Shown here: positions 32,553-44,446 of the stretch, piece after piece | Position numbering within the stretch: the first letter of the stretch is position 1 | Layout: each line of letters begins with the position of its first letter | Assembly (NCBI GenBank): GCA_030544225.1 | Contig: CM060488.1 | Coordinates: 2,914,001 to 2,978,000, forward strand | Origin: Skeletonema marinoi | Lineage: Eukaryota > Bacillariophyta > Thalassiosirophyceae > Thalassiosirales > Thalassiosiraceae | Length of the DNA: 64,000 nt | Reading direction: 5' to 3' | The notes under the pieces: generated by a model | The model's input: the letters and a program-made list of their open reading frames with translations, nothing else | Told to the model about the DNA's origin: nothing | The model's database searches: none | Program-made: the position numbers and the translations under genes

Positions 32553-33049
32553 TTTGATTGTAAGGTGTCTGCGTAGAAAAGTAGATAGCTGTGAGCTGTG
32601 GCTGATCAGATGAGTAGGGGTGACGAGATGATCTCCTTCGATGAAAGCTTGTTGCAGAGGGTTGGATTGACTTTTGTTTGTTTCAATAGAAATTTTATGA
32701 ACGTCAATAGCATCAAATAAATGCCAGCATGCAAGGGAGGTGTCAACTCTTTCACGTTTGGGCGATCTTGCATGCTGTGATGGCGCAAAATTTGTTCTGT
32801 TGGCATCAAGTTTATCCTGTAGGAATTAGTACAAATACTGCATGGCTCAGCTTCCAAAGATTTGTGTACGAATTTCGTCGACTGAAAGTCCGTGGAAAGA
32901 TCTTTGCAACCTTCTTGTCGTTGAAAGCAAGGTATCTCGCGCAAGGAAGCATATTATCTAATAGTCTAGTGAAGAAGGTCTAATACTCCATGAAGAAGGA
33001 GATGGTATTGACGTAACGTTGTTTAAACCTAACAGTATCATCATGTCAC
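32553..33049. other. intergenic region
   Basis: 5' flank of the small plastid-type gene and 3' flank of the FBPase homologue. Short frames only; no gene is called. Confidence 0.5.
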
Positions 33050-34929
33050 CTACTGAGAAGCACCTTGCTCACCACTCATGTAGGTCATCAACTCATCCAT
33101 ATCTTCCGGACTTCCCATAAAGCAAGGACTACGCTGATGCACTCTCTCAGGCTTCACCGAAAGCAAATTATTCTCCCCATTCGTACTCTTCCCCCCAGCA
33201 TGTTCCAAAATATACGCCATTGGAGCAGACTTGTACACTAACTGAAGGTTGCCATTGTGATGAACTTCAGTATCCGAAGGACAGCAAAAGATACCACCAT
33301 ACATTAGTGTTCGATGAACATCCCCCACCATACTACCAATATAACGCTGTGTGTACCGTTGCCCCGATTCCCCCTTTCCCGTCTTGATTGTCTTTAAGTA
33401 CTGCTTCAAGTTATCATCCCACCCTTCACTATAAGCCTCATTACAGCTATAAATATTCCCTCGTTTCGGAATTTTCATATTCGGATGAGTCAACACAAAT
33501 TCATTAATGGTAGGATCCAACGTAAACCCATGAGTCCCCCCACCAAGCGTAAATACCAAAATAGTCGTGGACGAATACATACAATACCCCGCAGCAAGAA
33601 GACTATTCCCCGGCTGAAGCACCGCACGAGCCAAGGATGCTGTATCCTTCATATCGGGTATTTCTCCCCGTGGAAATGCCGCATCGGCATCAAATACACC
33701 AAAGACTGTTCCTGTGGGGATTGCTGCGTCGGCGTTTCCACTTCCGTCGAGTGGATCGAAGAATGCTGCTAGGCGTCGTGTTTTACCCCATTTGGCGTCG
33801 GCGTAGGCTGCCAATCGTTTTTCTTTGAGTGCTGCTCCACTACTACTACTACTACTACTACTGGCGCTACTCTTTCTTGCACCACCACCACCCTTACGAC
33901 TCTTCCTATTCTGCGCACCACCACTCCCCCCACTCCCCTCCTTCCCATACGAATCCAACGCATACGCAATAGTCACACCAGGCTGATGTGCCGCTGGACC
34001 CTCCTCTTCCCCATTGCTATCAATACCACCTCTTGGTGCTTCGACGACACGTAACCGTCCTGTGAAGCGGAGGGCGTTTTGAAGTACGTTTTTGGAGATT
34101 TGATCGAGGCGTTTCATGGAGTTGTCTCGCAGATTGTTGTCGTTGTCTTGATTATTGTGGTTGTTGTTGGATGAGGAGGATGATGAGTCTGATTTGACCG
34201 GTGCTACTGCAGCAGTAGTGGATAATTTGGCAGTTGTGGAGGAATGGATGAGGTTGGAAATTGTTTTACATGCCATTTGGATGGATAGATGGAGTGATTC
34301 CATATCTCGTAGCTTTTATAGTGTTTGGTTGTAATATTTCAGAGATTTGATTGGTTTGAAGAGTGATGAATATATAGTTGAGATGATGAATATATAGTTG
34401 AGATGATGATTAATGTTCCACTTCATTGCATCACGAATATACAAGTGAATGTCAAGACAATCAATCCACATCCACAAAAGCAACAATCAAATAATCAAAA
34501 ACTCACCTCTGGATAATCCTGCACCTTGGCCTGAAGCCACCTAGTCAACGTAATCTTCTGCTGACCACCGCCACCATTCGTTGCTGCAGCACTACCCCCA
34601 CCATAATTACGTGCCGCAATTTCCAATTCTTCCGAAGAAGCAGAATCCAATGTAGTATCAAATATATTCGTGGTAGTGACACCTACTCCTGTTGTAGAGG
34701 TTGGATTGTAGTATAGTTCGTCGACTGTTGAGAATAGTGGGCTGCTGGATGGTCGTCGTCTAGTAGTAGTGCTGCTACTTGTGGGAGGTGATGACCATGC
34801 CAGTACTGCCACGTTGGAAGTTGTTAGGACACATAATGATGATGATAGGAATTGGAGGAGTAGGATGATGGCAGCAGCTTGATGGAGGAATTGTTGTGGT
34901 GAAGTGATGCTGTTGCTACGTTGCACCAT
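33050..34929 (-). CDS. fructose-1,6-bisphosphatase homologue, plastid-type, two exons (about 561 aa)
   Basis: Exon 1 34929-34507 carries a signal peptide (IILLLQFLSSSLCVLTTS) and AVLAWSSP, a possible plastid cleavage context with Trp at +1. It ends TLTRWLQAKVQDYPE before GTGAGT. Exon 2 (34312-33050) continues LRDMESLHLSIQMACKTISN, phase 0, intron 194 nt. FBPase marks: FFDPLDGSGNADAAIPTG, GFTLDPTINEFVLTHPNM, RYIGSMVGDVHRTLMYGG and HQRSPCFMGS. FBPase releases phosphate from fructose-1,6-bisphosphate in the Calvin cycle or gluconeogenesis. Odd points: the acidic S-E-E metal site expected about 25-30 residues before DPLDGS is absent, its place taken by a Gly/Ser/Lys-rich insert; and the family's LLYE...PMA glutamate is Lys (LQLVYKSAPMA). 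Catalysis may be impaired. It is longer than usual (about 340-410 aa) because of the presequence and the insert. Confidence 0.88.
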
Positions 34930-36284
34930 GATGGAATAATGATTGCTGCTGCTGCTGGTGGTAGGTTAGATCGATGGATTGGAGGTGCTGGCGATGGCCA
35001 TCAACGCACTGCACAGTGGTAAATGAATGGTAAAAGAGCTCAATGAAGGGCAAACGATTTCCTTGTGGGATCTGATCTAACAAAAGACTATTGTAGCTCC
35101 TATCAAAATTCAAAAAAAGTGGTGTCAACGTTACAACTCACAACTATCAACTATCGCTGACATCGAAGTCAATATGGTACCGTGGAAAGATGGTTCCAGG
35201 TGAAAAGAAACTTCTACTACTCTTGTTGGTGATGACATACATATTCATTTGCAATATCATGCGAGTAATGATATTATACTTAAACTCGGAACAATCCTAA
35301 TGGAGGTTTGGATACACATCACATACTATGTCACTCGTTAAGAAGTGTTGCTCCAATACTACACATGCTATGTACTGAAAAATCAGACACAGAGGAATCA
35401 CTGATGACGATACCAATCAAACTGGATTAGGATGCTGCGATGATATAGTACAAGCAGCTTGTGATCTTTGTGATAACTGACTGTGGCTCAGATGGAGATG
35501 GGAAGAGAGGTGCGTGGCCGCGCCTCTTTGCAGAAAGAGCAAGCTAAGAAGATGGCGTAGGTTGGATGATCGATCAACAATGATGGATGAGATGCATATA
35601 CGATTGTTAGATATGTATTCCTGTGACAAAAGAGGTCTGGGCAGTCGGCTGGTTGGAAAGGAGACGATAGAAGAAACAGTTGGTTTGACACAATCAGTTT
35701 CGAGTTGCTCAATGGATGATATTATGATGATGCACCAGTGTGCACAAGTACGGTTGAAGTGCATAAGTAGGTACTTGACGAAGTCGAAGTGTACCATGTA
35801 TCCGTTACGAAGAGAAGAGGTGAAGAAGTAGTCTGGAAGAGTAATTCAAGCGGCAATGGTGATAGTACCTAGATGTCAATGGTGTATGTTTTTGTAAGTC
35901 GTTATCAGTCACATCTATCCTTAGCATTACAACAGCAGAAACAATGACTATTAAGGCCTAATGAGCTATATATGAACCAAATCACTCTCTGACATTGCCA
36001 GCAGATAATAGCTGTTGTGCAAACAACCAACAACTAATTTCGTTAGTCAATATCCATCATCTTATCGTGTCTGCGGTAGTCAATTTGGTCATGAAACACT
36101 GCAAATATCAAAACGTCGTAGGTTGTTGGAAAAGAGGCGTCCATTACTCCCATGCTGGAACTTGAGTTTTGGAAGGTCACTTTGCAGAAAAACGAGCATG
36201 ACCATGGCTGGCTGTAAGTGAAACTGACTCAATAAAGATGCCAAGGTCGATGTAGATTAGTATGTTCTGCCTATGTCGTGTATT
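34930..36284. other. intergenic region without convincing gene
   Basis: Upstream of the FBPase homologue. Overlapping frames near 35417-35831 on both strands show no family, no splice-consistent extension and biased composition. No RNA gene is seen. Confidence 0.45.
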
Positions 36285-36583
36285 CCTTTCAAGTCGATTC
36301 AAATCATTGCAACAAAAGAAAGTGAAAGAAAAAAGATAAAAGTATCTACTTAGTGGTAGGTCTGTGATAAAAAGTAGACAGCAGTTGTATCTCCTATCAA
36401 CTAATCTGTAAACCTTTATCACCCTCACGCTATCGATGACGGCTGTGCTGCTAATGTGTTCGTGGCTCTAGTCTGCTCTCTTATGCTTCATAGAGCACTG
36501 CAATATCATGGACATGCTCCGAATCTAGTTGATGTGCATTCATATCACCTTCACATCCAGAGACCACTTTCTTAGAGTGCCCC
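36285..36583 (-). pseudogene. tandem copy of the 3' end of the LRR membrane-protein gene
   Basis: This block repeats, about 299 bp away, the sequence 36584-36880 that contains the stop codon, last codons and 3' flank of the gene ending at 36723. Shared phrases are TTTCAAGTCGATTCAAATCA, AGTATCTACTTAGTG, ATCAACTAATCTGTAAACC, AATATCATGGACATGCTCCG and CACATCCAGAGACCAC. The copy is diverged by substitutions and small indels and lacks the rest of the gene. It is a 3' fragment made by tandem duplication. Confidence 0.75.
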
Positions 36584-36722
36584 TCTTTCAAGTCGATTCA
36601 AATCATTGCACAGAAGAAAGTAAAATATAAGCAAAAAAATAAAAGTATCTACTTAGTGCTCTGTGATGAAAAGTAGACAGCAGTTGCATCTCTTATCAAC
36701 TAATCTGTAAACCTTTATCACA

Positions 36723-39700
36723 TTATGCTTCAATATAATGGACATGCTCCGGTGCAATATCATGGACATGCTCCGACTCTAATTGTTGTGCATTCGGATC
36801 ACCCTCACATCCAGAGACCACGTTCTCAGAGTGACCCTCACATACCGAGACCACGTTCTCAGAGTGACCAGAAGATTGCATCTCGCTCAACTTTCTAAGC
36901 TCCTCATGCAGATCCCTCTGACCTTGCGACTTTTGCTCTTGCATCCTCTCAACTATCTCGCGTAAGTATCGAAGCTCCTCTTGCTGAGACGCTATCTGTT
37001 TCTTCGTTTCACTTTCATCTCCCGAATCGGCTACATGTGCTGTCCAATCTTCGTTGATTGCTTCCAATATAGAAAAGATCCATCTGTCAAACTCCGTGAC
37101 GAATAGAACGACAACTGCAGTTAAAATGATCTGAGTATTGCTTGTCGCTATAGCCTTGTTATAGACGGTACTGACCTGAAATTGAAGAGACGCAGAAATA
37201 CATGATATTAATCAGGTGCAAGAACGAGCGACGAAAGGAACAAGACAAGACACATAAGCAACAACTTACATACAAGGCGAATAGCGTAATCGAACACAAG
37301 CAAGTTCCACCAACGAAATATCGAATCCTTGATTTGAAAGAGTGCGTAATTTTGGCTGAGTGATAAATCAACTTGCATCCACTGATGAAGTCTTTTCCAA
37401 GTTTGGCAAACATCAACACACTGAAACAAATCCAGCCAAAATCAGTCAAATTGGATGTGTCCTTGCACACATCCGTGTCGCGAGGACATAGCCAAGTGAA
37501 TTGTACAGCTGTACTATTATTTTGCAAGCTGGCTTCCGCAGAATTTATGAAGAAAATGAGAATTCCAACTTGTATGCCAATTGTAGCCAGAGCTATATAC
37601 CAACCAAATACCTTGTCTGTTACAATGTATGAATACACTGAGTCTTTGCCGATTTTACTCAAAGCATACATGTCATTTTCTTTAATCCTCGTCTCCATTT
37701 CCGACGTTACAGAATTTCCAATATTCTTGCGCCTGGCAATTATGTACAGAAGGAAGGCTACCATGCAGCACAACGCAATGAAGCAGGCAAAGAGAATAAA
37801 ACCAAATTCTTTGTAGCCCTTCATACCCAACTTCTGAACTTGTGTTTCTTCTTGAGGATAGCAGTCATCATCTGCGTTGCCTAATTTATGCGATGTCAAT
37901 GGAGGTGAGGAGTTGTGTATCAAATGAATCAAAATGAGCAACGGCAACGTAACAGTAGTACTTACAACACATTGTGCAATTGTCGCATTCAAATGCCTTG
38001 TCAAAGTTAGAGGGCACCCCACAGTCTGCCACGAAAGTGGAAAGTCCGTGAATGTTATCATTCAATCGTGGTATAGTTGGCATCTTGGTGATTCTGTTGC
38101 TTTGTAACTGAAGAAGTTGAAGTCCCTTCATCTCTGCTAAGCCTTCAGGTGCCGTTCCTGTGAATGCATTATAGCTGAGACGCAGATAGATGAGGTTGGA
38201 AAGCTTGCCGAGCTCGGTTGGAATCGATGCCTGCAAGTTGAGAGTATGTTCATCGTTTGTTTTGTGTGAGTTAAAAACGAAAGTAGAAACAAATGGTACG
38301 ATGAATTGATTTGATCACATCACCTTTATGGCATTGTCACTCAAGTCCAACTCTGTCATGAAATTGAGGTTTCCAATGCTCTCGCTCAATCTCCCAGACA
38401 AGCCATTGTTAGTCAGGTTGAGCTTTACCACGTGATTCATGTTCATGTCGTCCCCGCAAGTAACACCCTTCCAGTCACAGCAGCTCGCATACTCATCCAG
38501 CCATAGCGATCCATCTGTCCACTCTGCACCGTTGGCCGTGTCATAGAAGTCACTTAAGACATTTCTCTCCGGCGGACACAATACTGTGTCATCTGCTAGA
38601 TCAAACTCTCTTACTTCACGTTCCATGCAAAGATTGAGTGGGGCAATCGTCGATGTGTTTTGGTTTTGGAAACGATTATCTTTCAACAGGACAGAAGCAC
38701 CTTGTAGCTGACCGATCTGATAAGGAATCACCCCAGTGAGTGCGTTGTTTGAAAGATCAAGGCGTTTCAAAGAAGCTGTGGATTAAAGACGAAACAAATT
38801 TAGTGCATTATACTTCATGAGATACATCAGCAAAGGGCAATACCAAGAAGTAGTATACTTACCTCCATCTCCAAGTAATCCAAGCTCAGAGGGAAGCGAA
38901 CCTTTTAGTAAGTTGTTGGTCAACTCGAAAACTTCCAGAACAGCTAAATTTCGTACGAGAGATGGGACAGTGCCTGTTAGCCTGTTACCAGCCAAGTGTA
39001 GGGTCTTGAGTGACAGGTGTCTCCATAAATTTTCTGGAATCGGTCCTTTAAAGCCTTTCGTTTGGTTAGACAAGTCAAGTTCTTGAAGCGTTGCAAAAGA
39101 TGCGATAAAGCCAGGAAGATCCCCAGAAAGAGAGTTTGATGCCATGTTGAATTGACGTAACATTGGCAGGTTATCCAATGAATCTGGAAGACTCCCGCTG
39201 ATTTGATTGCTAGATGCAACGAATTCCTCTATATTGGGTGGGATTATCTCAAGAAGGTCAGTGGCATTTTGCTGAATGATATTGTTGCTCATGTTGAAAA
39301 AGCGCAGCGATTGGAAAGATGATACTTTGTACTGTACGAAACGACGCATTGACGTAAAGTCATTGTTGCTGAAGTCGGCATACTTTATTGATGGTGCAAC
39401 TTGTGCGTCCACCACTCCACTCAGTTGGTTTCTCGAGACATCAAAGGATGCAAGAACACGAAGATTGTAGAGCGGACGATACTCAATCGTACCGGTAAGC
39501 TTGTTCTCGGCCAAGTCAAGTGTCTTGAGCTCGTAAAGATTTGCCAAACCGTTCTTAGTGAGCTCCCAGAAGTTATTGAGGATATGATTCTCATCTGAGT
39601 TTACATTGCGTGTGTAGACTGGAAATTGGCCTGCCAGATTGTTATCCCTCAAATCAATGCCAGTGACAAACCCATCAGCGTCGCAAGTTATCCCATACCA

Positions 39701-41705
39701 TTGGCAATGGTCTACTGTCTCATCCATCCATCCATCGTCGTTTGTCCAATTCTGGCCATTTGTTGCATTGTAAATCGCTTCAAGACTATCTCTTTCATTG
39801 GACGTGGAACTTTGCCACGTGTCTTGGCCACAAGGGTTTGAAAACACTTCGATCAATGTTGATTGCAACTTGTGTCCAAATTCGTTCTCAGCATATTTGT
39901 AGAAGTCGCAGTAACACTCTGGACTATTAAGAAAGCCGGATATTGTTGAGCCTACATGATCATAATATGTTGTGACATAATCTCCACAACAATATTCAGC
40001 TGCGTAATCGCAAGCTTCTCCTACATGTGTATCTTCACATAGACGCGACCAATAGTCGCACTTGCACTCATTGTAAAACCCAACAGTTTCATTGAAACTT
40101 TCAACGTAATTAGTGACGATATTGACAGGGTCTGCCTCGCAGGAACAAGAAGCTGCTCTATCACAGAGCACACTTGTTTCACCTCGCTTCCATGCAACTG
40201 AGAATGCCTGACATGCCCCATCATACTCAAAACACTTGAAATGGAAATGGAAATGATATTGGACCAACAAAAATTGAATTAGATACATACAACATTTAAA
40301 TACATTGAAGCTAATTCTTCTATACAAGATGATGTACCTTACTTACCGTAGGATCCTTGCAATAACAGCAGTTCTCAGCTGCAGAGCCCTTGTCCCCAGT
40401 AAAATTAGTTCCGTATATCGGACACCCTGGAAAATCACTGTCTTGGTACCACTCGCATCCATTACCTTTGCCATTTGTCCACTGTGGAGTATCGACACAC
40501 GTTTCAGAAGATGAGGGCGCTGCCGCTGCAGGTGGCTACGAATTCATAAGCATGGATTTCAAATGAGTAAAAGGTGCGTATAAGAAATACATTGATTGTC
40601 AAGATTCACTTACAACATTGCTGGCAACAACAGCGTTCTTACAGTGACAGCAATTATCGCTCGCTGACCCTTCTGCTGTTGAAAATTCGTGTGCAATCTG
40701 ATTTCCATACTTTGGACAGCCCCGACCATCAGCGATTTCGTACCATACACAATCATAGCCGCGTTGATCAAACCAACCTTGCGTGTCTTCAGTGCATATT
40801 GACGACGAAGAGGTGGTGAGAGGAAGAGTATGACTTCCTCCTCCACAAAAACAGCAGTGATCCGTAGCTAGTCCCATATTCCCAGCCCATTTCTCCGTTC
40901 CAGAGCATCCACCTTCGTACGCGCCTTCATAATGAGCACATCCATAACCATCTTTATCCTTCCAGTTGGGCGTGTCCAAACACGTAGATACAGCCCTATC
41001 ATCAGATTTCATGGAAGGATTACTAACATCACTACCACAAGGTGAGAAGATGGGAGACTTCACGGCCAACACCACTGGTACTGGCAATGGACTGGTGATT
41101 GATTGCAAGTCTCTTTGGCCAAGAGAAGTAGATGCAGATGGTGGCAGAGTCGGAGGATCCTCCCCCTCCGATGATCCATCACTTTGAGGAATCAGCGAGA
41201 AGGCAATCAACGTCGTGATGGAGCCAAACGCCGCCATCATGATCAGCGGAAGAATTCCACCGCCCAACCAAGACACGAGCCTCGAATTCTTGGGCTTGGC
41301 AGCGGCCTTGTTCCGCTTGTTCCGTTTCTTCTTCGCTGCCTTTGCTGCTGCCCTTTTCTTCTTTGCAGCGGCTGCATCAGCATCCATCAACTGTTGATCG
41401 GATGCATCATCAGATGACAGCACCTCTCGCCCCTTCAGTCCACCATCGAGCAAACGAAGAAGCTGCGCATCCAACATTCGCTCAGCGACCACCAAAAGTT
41501 GCGACATGGAAACAGCCGACTGTTCCCTTTTGTTTGCTGCCATGCATTCCCTCGCCATCTTCTTCAGAGCATCGCCATCGTTGTTGTCGTCGCCCTCTCT
41601 TTGCAAAAGAGAGTGAACCACCATCATCATGAGCAACTGCTCCAGAATGCGACGATCCATCGCGGCGGCGGTGGCATCGGAGGAAGTAAGAGTATCGCCT
41701 GTCAT
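36723..41705 (-). CDS. Cys-rich/LRR/four-helix membrane protein, seven exons (1,477 aa)
   Basis: Exons 41705-40614, 40535-40347, 40234-38863, 38775-38324, 38230-37966, 37880-37270 and 37175-36723; introns of 78-112 nt, phases 0,0,1,0,1,0, all consistent. Order of parts: a cytosolic-type N-terminus with a Lys/Ala-rich run; a membrane helix at about 147-173 (ILPLIMMAAFGSITTLIAF); three Cys modules (CLDTPNWKDKDGYGC...CCFC and relatives, about 230-427); more Cys-rich sequence; an LRR N-cap (NGQNWTNDDGWM...CQWYGITCD) with about 15-20 LRRs; then a C-terminal region with four hydrophobic segments (FGFILFACFIALCCMVAF, VFGWYIALATIGIQVGILI, VGGTCLCSITLFALY, TQIILTAVVVLFVTEFDRW). A coiled-coil tail follows (QEELRYLREIVERMQEQ). 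It looks like a cell-surface receptor or adhesion protein with a channel-like domain (inference). Confidence 0.85.
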
Positions 41706-42571
41706 GATAATAAATGATATAGCTGTGCAGTGTGGCTATGGAACAAAAATTTATGAAAGAACAACTCCACTTGGCGCAGCCAATTTACGCAGCCACTAAC
41801 GACGTGGACTTGTTGCCTTTTCCGCTCCCTTTTCAGAGCCTAATCCACATGACCCATCACATAAAACATAACACATTACATCATATGTGATTGATTGTGT
41901 TCAACCTTTTACCCTCACACAAAACCCGAGCGAGCCATTGTAAATTATGAAGTAGAGTCCACGCCAGAATTAACGAGGAGTGAGAGCAGAATCATGCCGG
42001 CGTATTGTAGTACATCATCATTATATTCTCAGAAAGTAGCACACAATAGCAGCCTCATCCACATGACAGCGCATATCACATTACTATATGTGTTCTTTAT
42101 TCCTGCACGCAATGAACCCGATCGGGCCATTGGAAATATGAAGTAGAGTCAACGCCAGGATAACGGGAGTGATGAGAGCAGTGCATGCCGGCGTAGTAAT
42201 GAATCACTTAATAGCAGAAGTAGCACGCAGTAGCGGCGTACTTAGTGCAGCAGCACTTATCGTCCGGGCACCATCTTCATGTGCTGCGGTCGAATATCGT
42301 CGAATGTATTCCAGCGGGCGCGCAAAGCAACATACCAATTCCTAAAGTTACTTAGTTTGCTCACTTCCCCTTTTGCCTGATTTTTTTCCGTCATGCGTGA
42401 TGTTAATGTTGTGCAAGATAAGCACCATGGTGATGATGATGATGATAGGTCCTTAGATTGTATGGTGGGTCACTCAACACCGCACCTTGACTTCATAGAA
42501 CGCTCTTTAACTTGTAAGCCATCGATTTGCTGTACCAAGTAGTGTACACAGTTGCAAAAGGCAGCAAGAAA
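41706..42571. other. intergenic region with a two-copy tandem repeat
   Basis: Two diverged copies, about 41845-42058 and 42059-42236, share CCACATGAC, CATATGTG, GGGCCATTG-like, ATGAAGTAGAGTC.ACGCCAG, ATGCCGGCGTA and AGAAGTAGCAC phrases. The repeat sits in the divergent promoter region between the LRR membrane protein (-) and the hydrolase (+). A GATGATGATGATGAT run is at about 42431. No gene is seen. Confidence 0.6.
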
Positions 42572-44121
42572 ATGCCCTCGACCACAGCAGCATTTGCTGT
42601 CAAAGCTCTCTTATGTTCCTCGCTTTTATTGCTCATCAACTTCGCAGCGGCATCTCCACAACAATGGAAGCAATGGACCTGCGACGAACTGACACCCAAT
42701 TTATGCGAACTACAAGTGGAATCTGGCAGTGTGACTATCAAATCTATACCTGTTCATTATTGGCGGTATACACGAAAGAAGAACGATTATGGCAATAAGA
42801 ATGATGACAATCAAGAGAGTTATCAGTCAATGAGTAACAGCAACAATAGCAGTATTTCACACTCCATTATTGCACTTCACGGAGGACCAGGATGGCCTCA
42901 TTCGTACCTCTTGCCATTGAAACAACTGGCGTGTCGGGGTGATACGGCCGAAGTTATTTTTTATGATCAAGCTGGCTGTGGCGAGTCTGTTCCGTATGCA
43001 AATACCACAGCAACAGTATCGAATACATCAGCAGACACAACAATAAACGACGCGGCATCATCGGTAAAAGATCAATATCCACATTTACTAGATCCAACCT
43101 ACTATTCTGAAATAGAATTACCTACTCTGATCCACCATTGGAAACTGCAGCACTATCATGTATTAGGGCATAGTTAGGGAACGATCCTTGCACAGTTATT
43201 TGCACTCAACTACGTCAACAAACACAACAAGAACACTACAGTAGAAGGATTCAATACAAAAGAAGAAGGATTGCAATCTCTAATCCTATCAGGACCAATC
43301 TCCAACGCGCAAGCCTACATATCCGCACAATGGAACCCTGCCAATCAAAACAATTTGGCAAGTTTGCCACCCTTTGTGCAATATCGTATACACGCACTGG
43401 AAGAGTCGAAAGCATATGATTCAATGGAATACAAGGCAATTGACTCGGTGTTATCGACTTTCTTTACATTGAGGACTGCTCCACCGCCAGATTGTTTTGG
43501 TGATTCGGCTGCGGGGGTGAATGAGGAGGTGTATGTTGGGATGCAGGGTGCTTCGGAGTTTACCATTAGGTGAGAAGATAGAGAGAGAGAGTATCATTCT
43601 TTTGGACTTTGTATCAATCTGTTGTTTGGTATATTGCTTTGCTAACCAGCATTCCATGTATGTGCTATAGTGGAGTCCTAGGTGATTTGGATCTAACCTC
43701 AAGACTACCCGAACTATCTGTCCCTGTACTCTTGACCCATGGCAAATACGACACAATGAGACCCTCCACCGTCAAGGCAATACAGGATCAAATCCCAATT
43801 TCGGAACGAGTCATGTTCCCTCATTCTGGTCACGTGAGTATGATTGATGATGCTGGGCTGATGAATGATGTTGTGGCGAGTTTTATTCATCGGGTGGAGG
43901 AGGGTGTTGAGATTGGTGGTATGAATGAAGGAGAAACAACAAAAGCAGCAGCAGCAGCAGCAGCCGATGGTACTGTGGAAGAAGGGGATGCGGTAAAAGA
44001 CTCTCCGTCTCATTCTTGGACTTGGATCAAAGTTGTGATTGCATTTCTTGCTGGATTGGTGATAGGAGAATTGAAGATTGGCAGGAGAAGGAATGGAGAT
44101 GGATATACTACTATTGTATGA
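42572..44121 (+). CDS. prolyl aminopeptidase-like alpha/beta hydrolase, with an in-frame TAG
   Basis: Exon 1 42572-43569, exon 2 43671-44121, intron 101 nt in phase 2. N-terminal signal peptide (ALLCSSLLLLINFAAASP). Fold marks: SIIALHGGPGWPHSYLLPLK (oxyanion region HGGPG), VIFYDQAGCGESVP (DQxGxGxS), the nucleophile elbow, then PVLLTHGKYDTMRP (acid Asp) and FPHSGHVSMID (catalytic His), all typical of S33 proline iminopeptidases that remove N-terminal Pro. The elbow reads G-H-S-TAG-G at 43166-43180: the stop occupies the variable residue of GxSxG and the frame continues intact for hundreds of codons. A C-terminal helix (WIKVVIAFLAGLVIGEL) suggests a membrane anchor. TGG to TAG is one transition (Trp is common there). 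Either a recent null allele, a sequence error, or stop read-through. Confidence 0.85.
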
Positions 44122-44446
44122 TGCATTCGTGAAATATAACTGTGCAGACGTTTATGACACACAATAAATGAGCTATTAACACACTCCATAATACTTACTT
44201 AGGTAAGTTGACAAGTAAGTATACAAATGAGAAGAGCGAGAAGGCATCTCAGAACCGCATCGCATTTCCAATTTGCGCTCGATGCATTTTTGTCCACAGG
44301 CATTTTCATTTTGGATTTTTCAGAGAACGAAAGCGGCCGGCGTCAAGGGTGCCGGCGTTCAATTGAAATTCATTGAAGGTTCATTAAAGTGCAGCGTATT
44401 GGTGGCGATCGATGGATTGCTCCTCTACTAATCAAATAAAGTTACA
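44122..44446. other. spacer
   Basis: 3' flank of the hydrolase and promoter of the glycosyltransferase gene. The first 70 bp are partly repeated after 46070. No gene is seen. Confidence 0.5.

Noticed and set aside
35417-35831. Overlapping frames on both strands upstream of the FBPase homologue
   Set aside because: No family match, no splice-consistent extension, and each is the mirror of the other.
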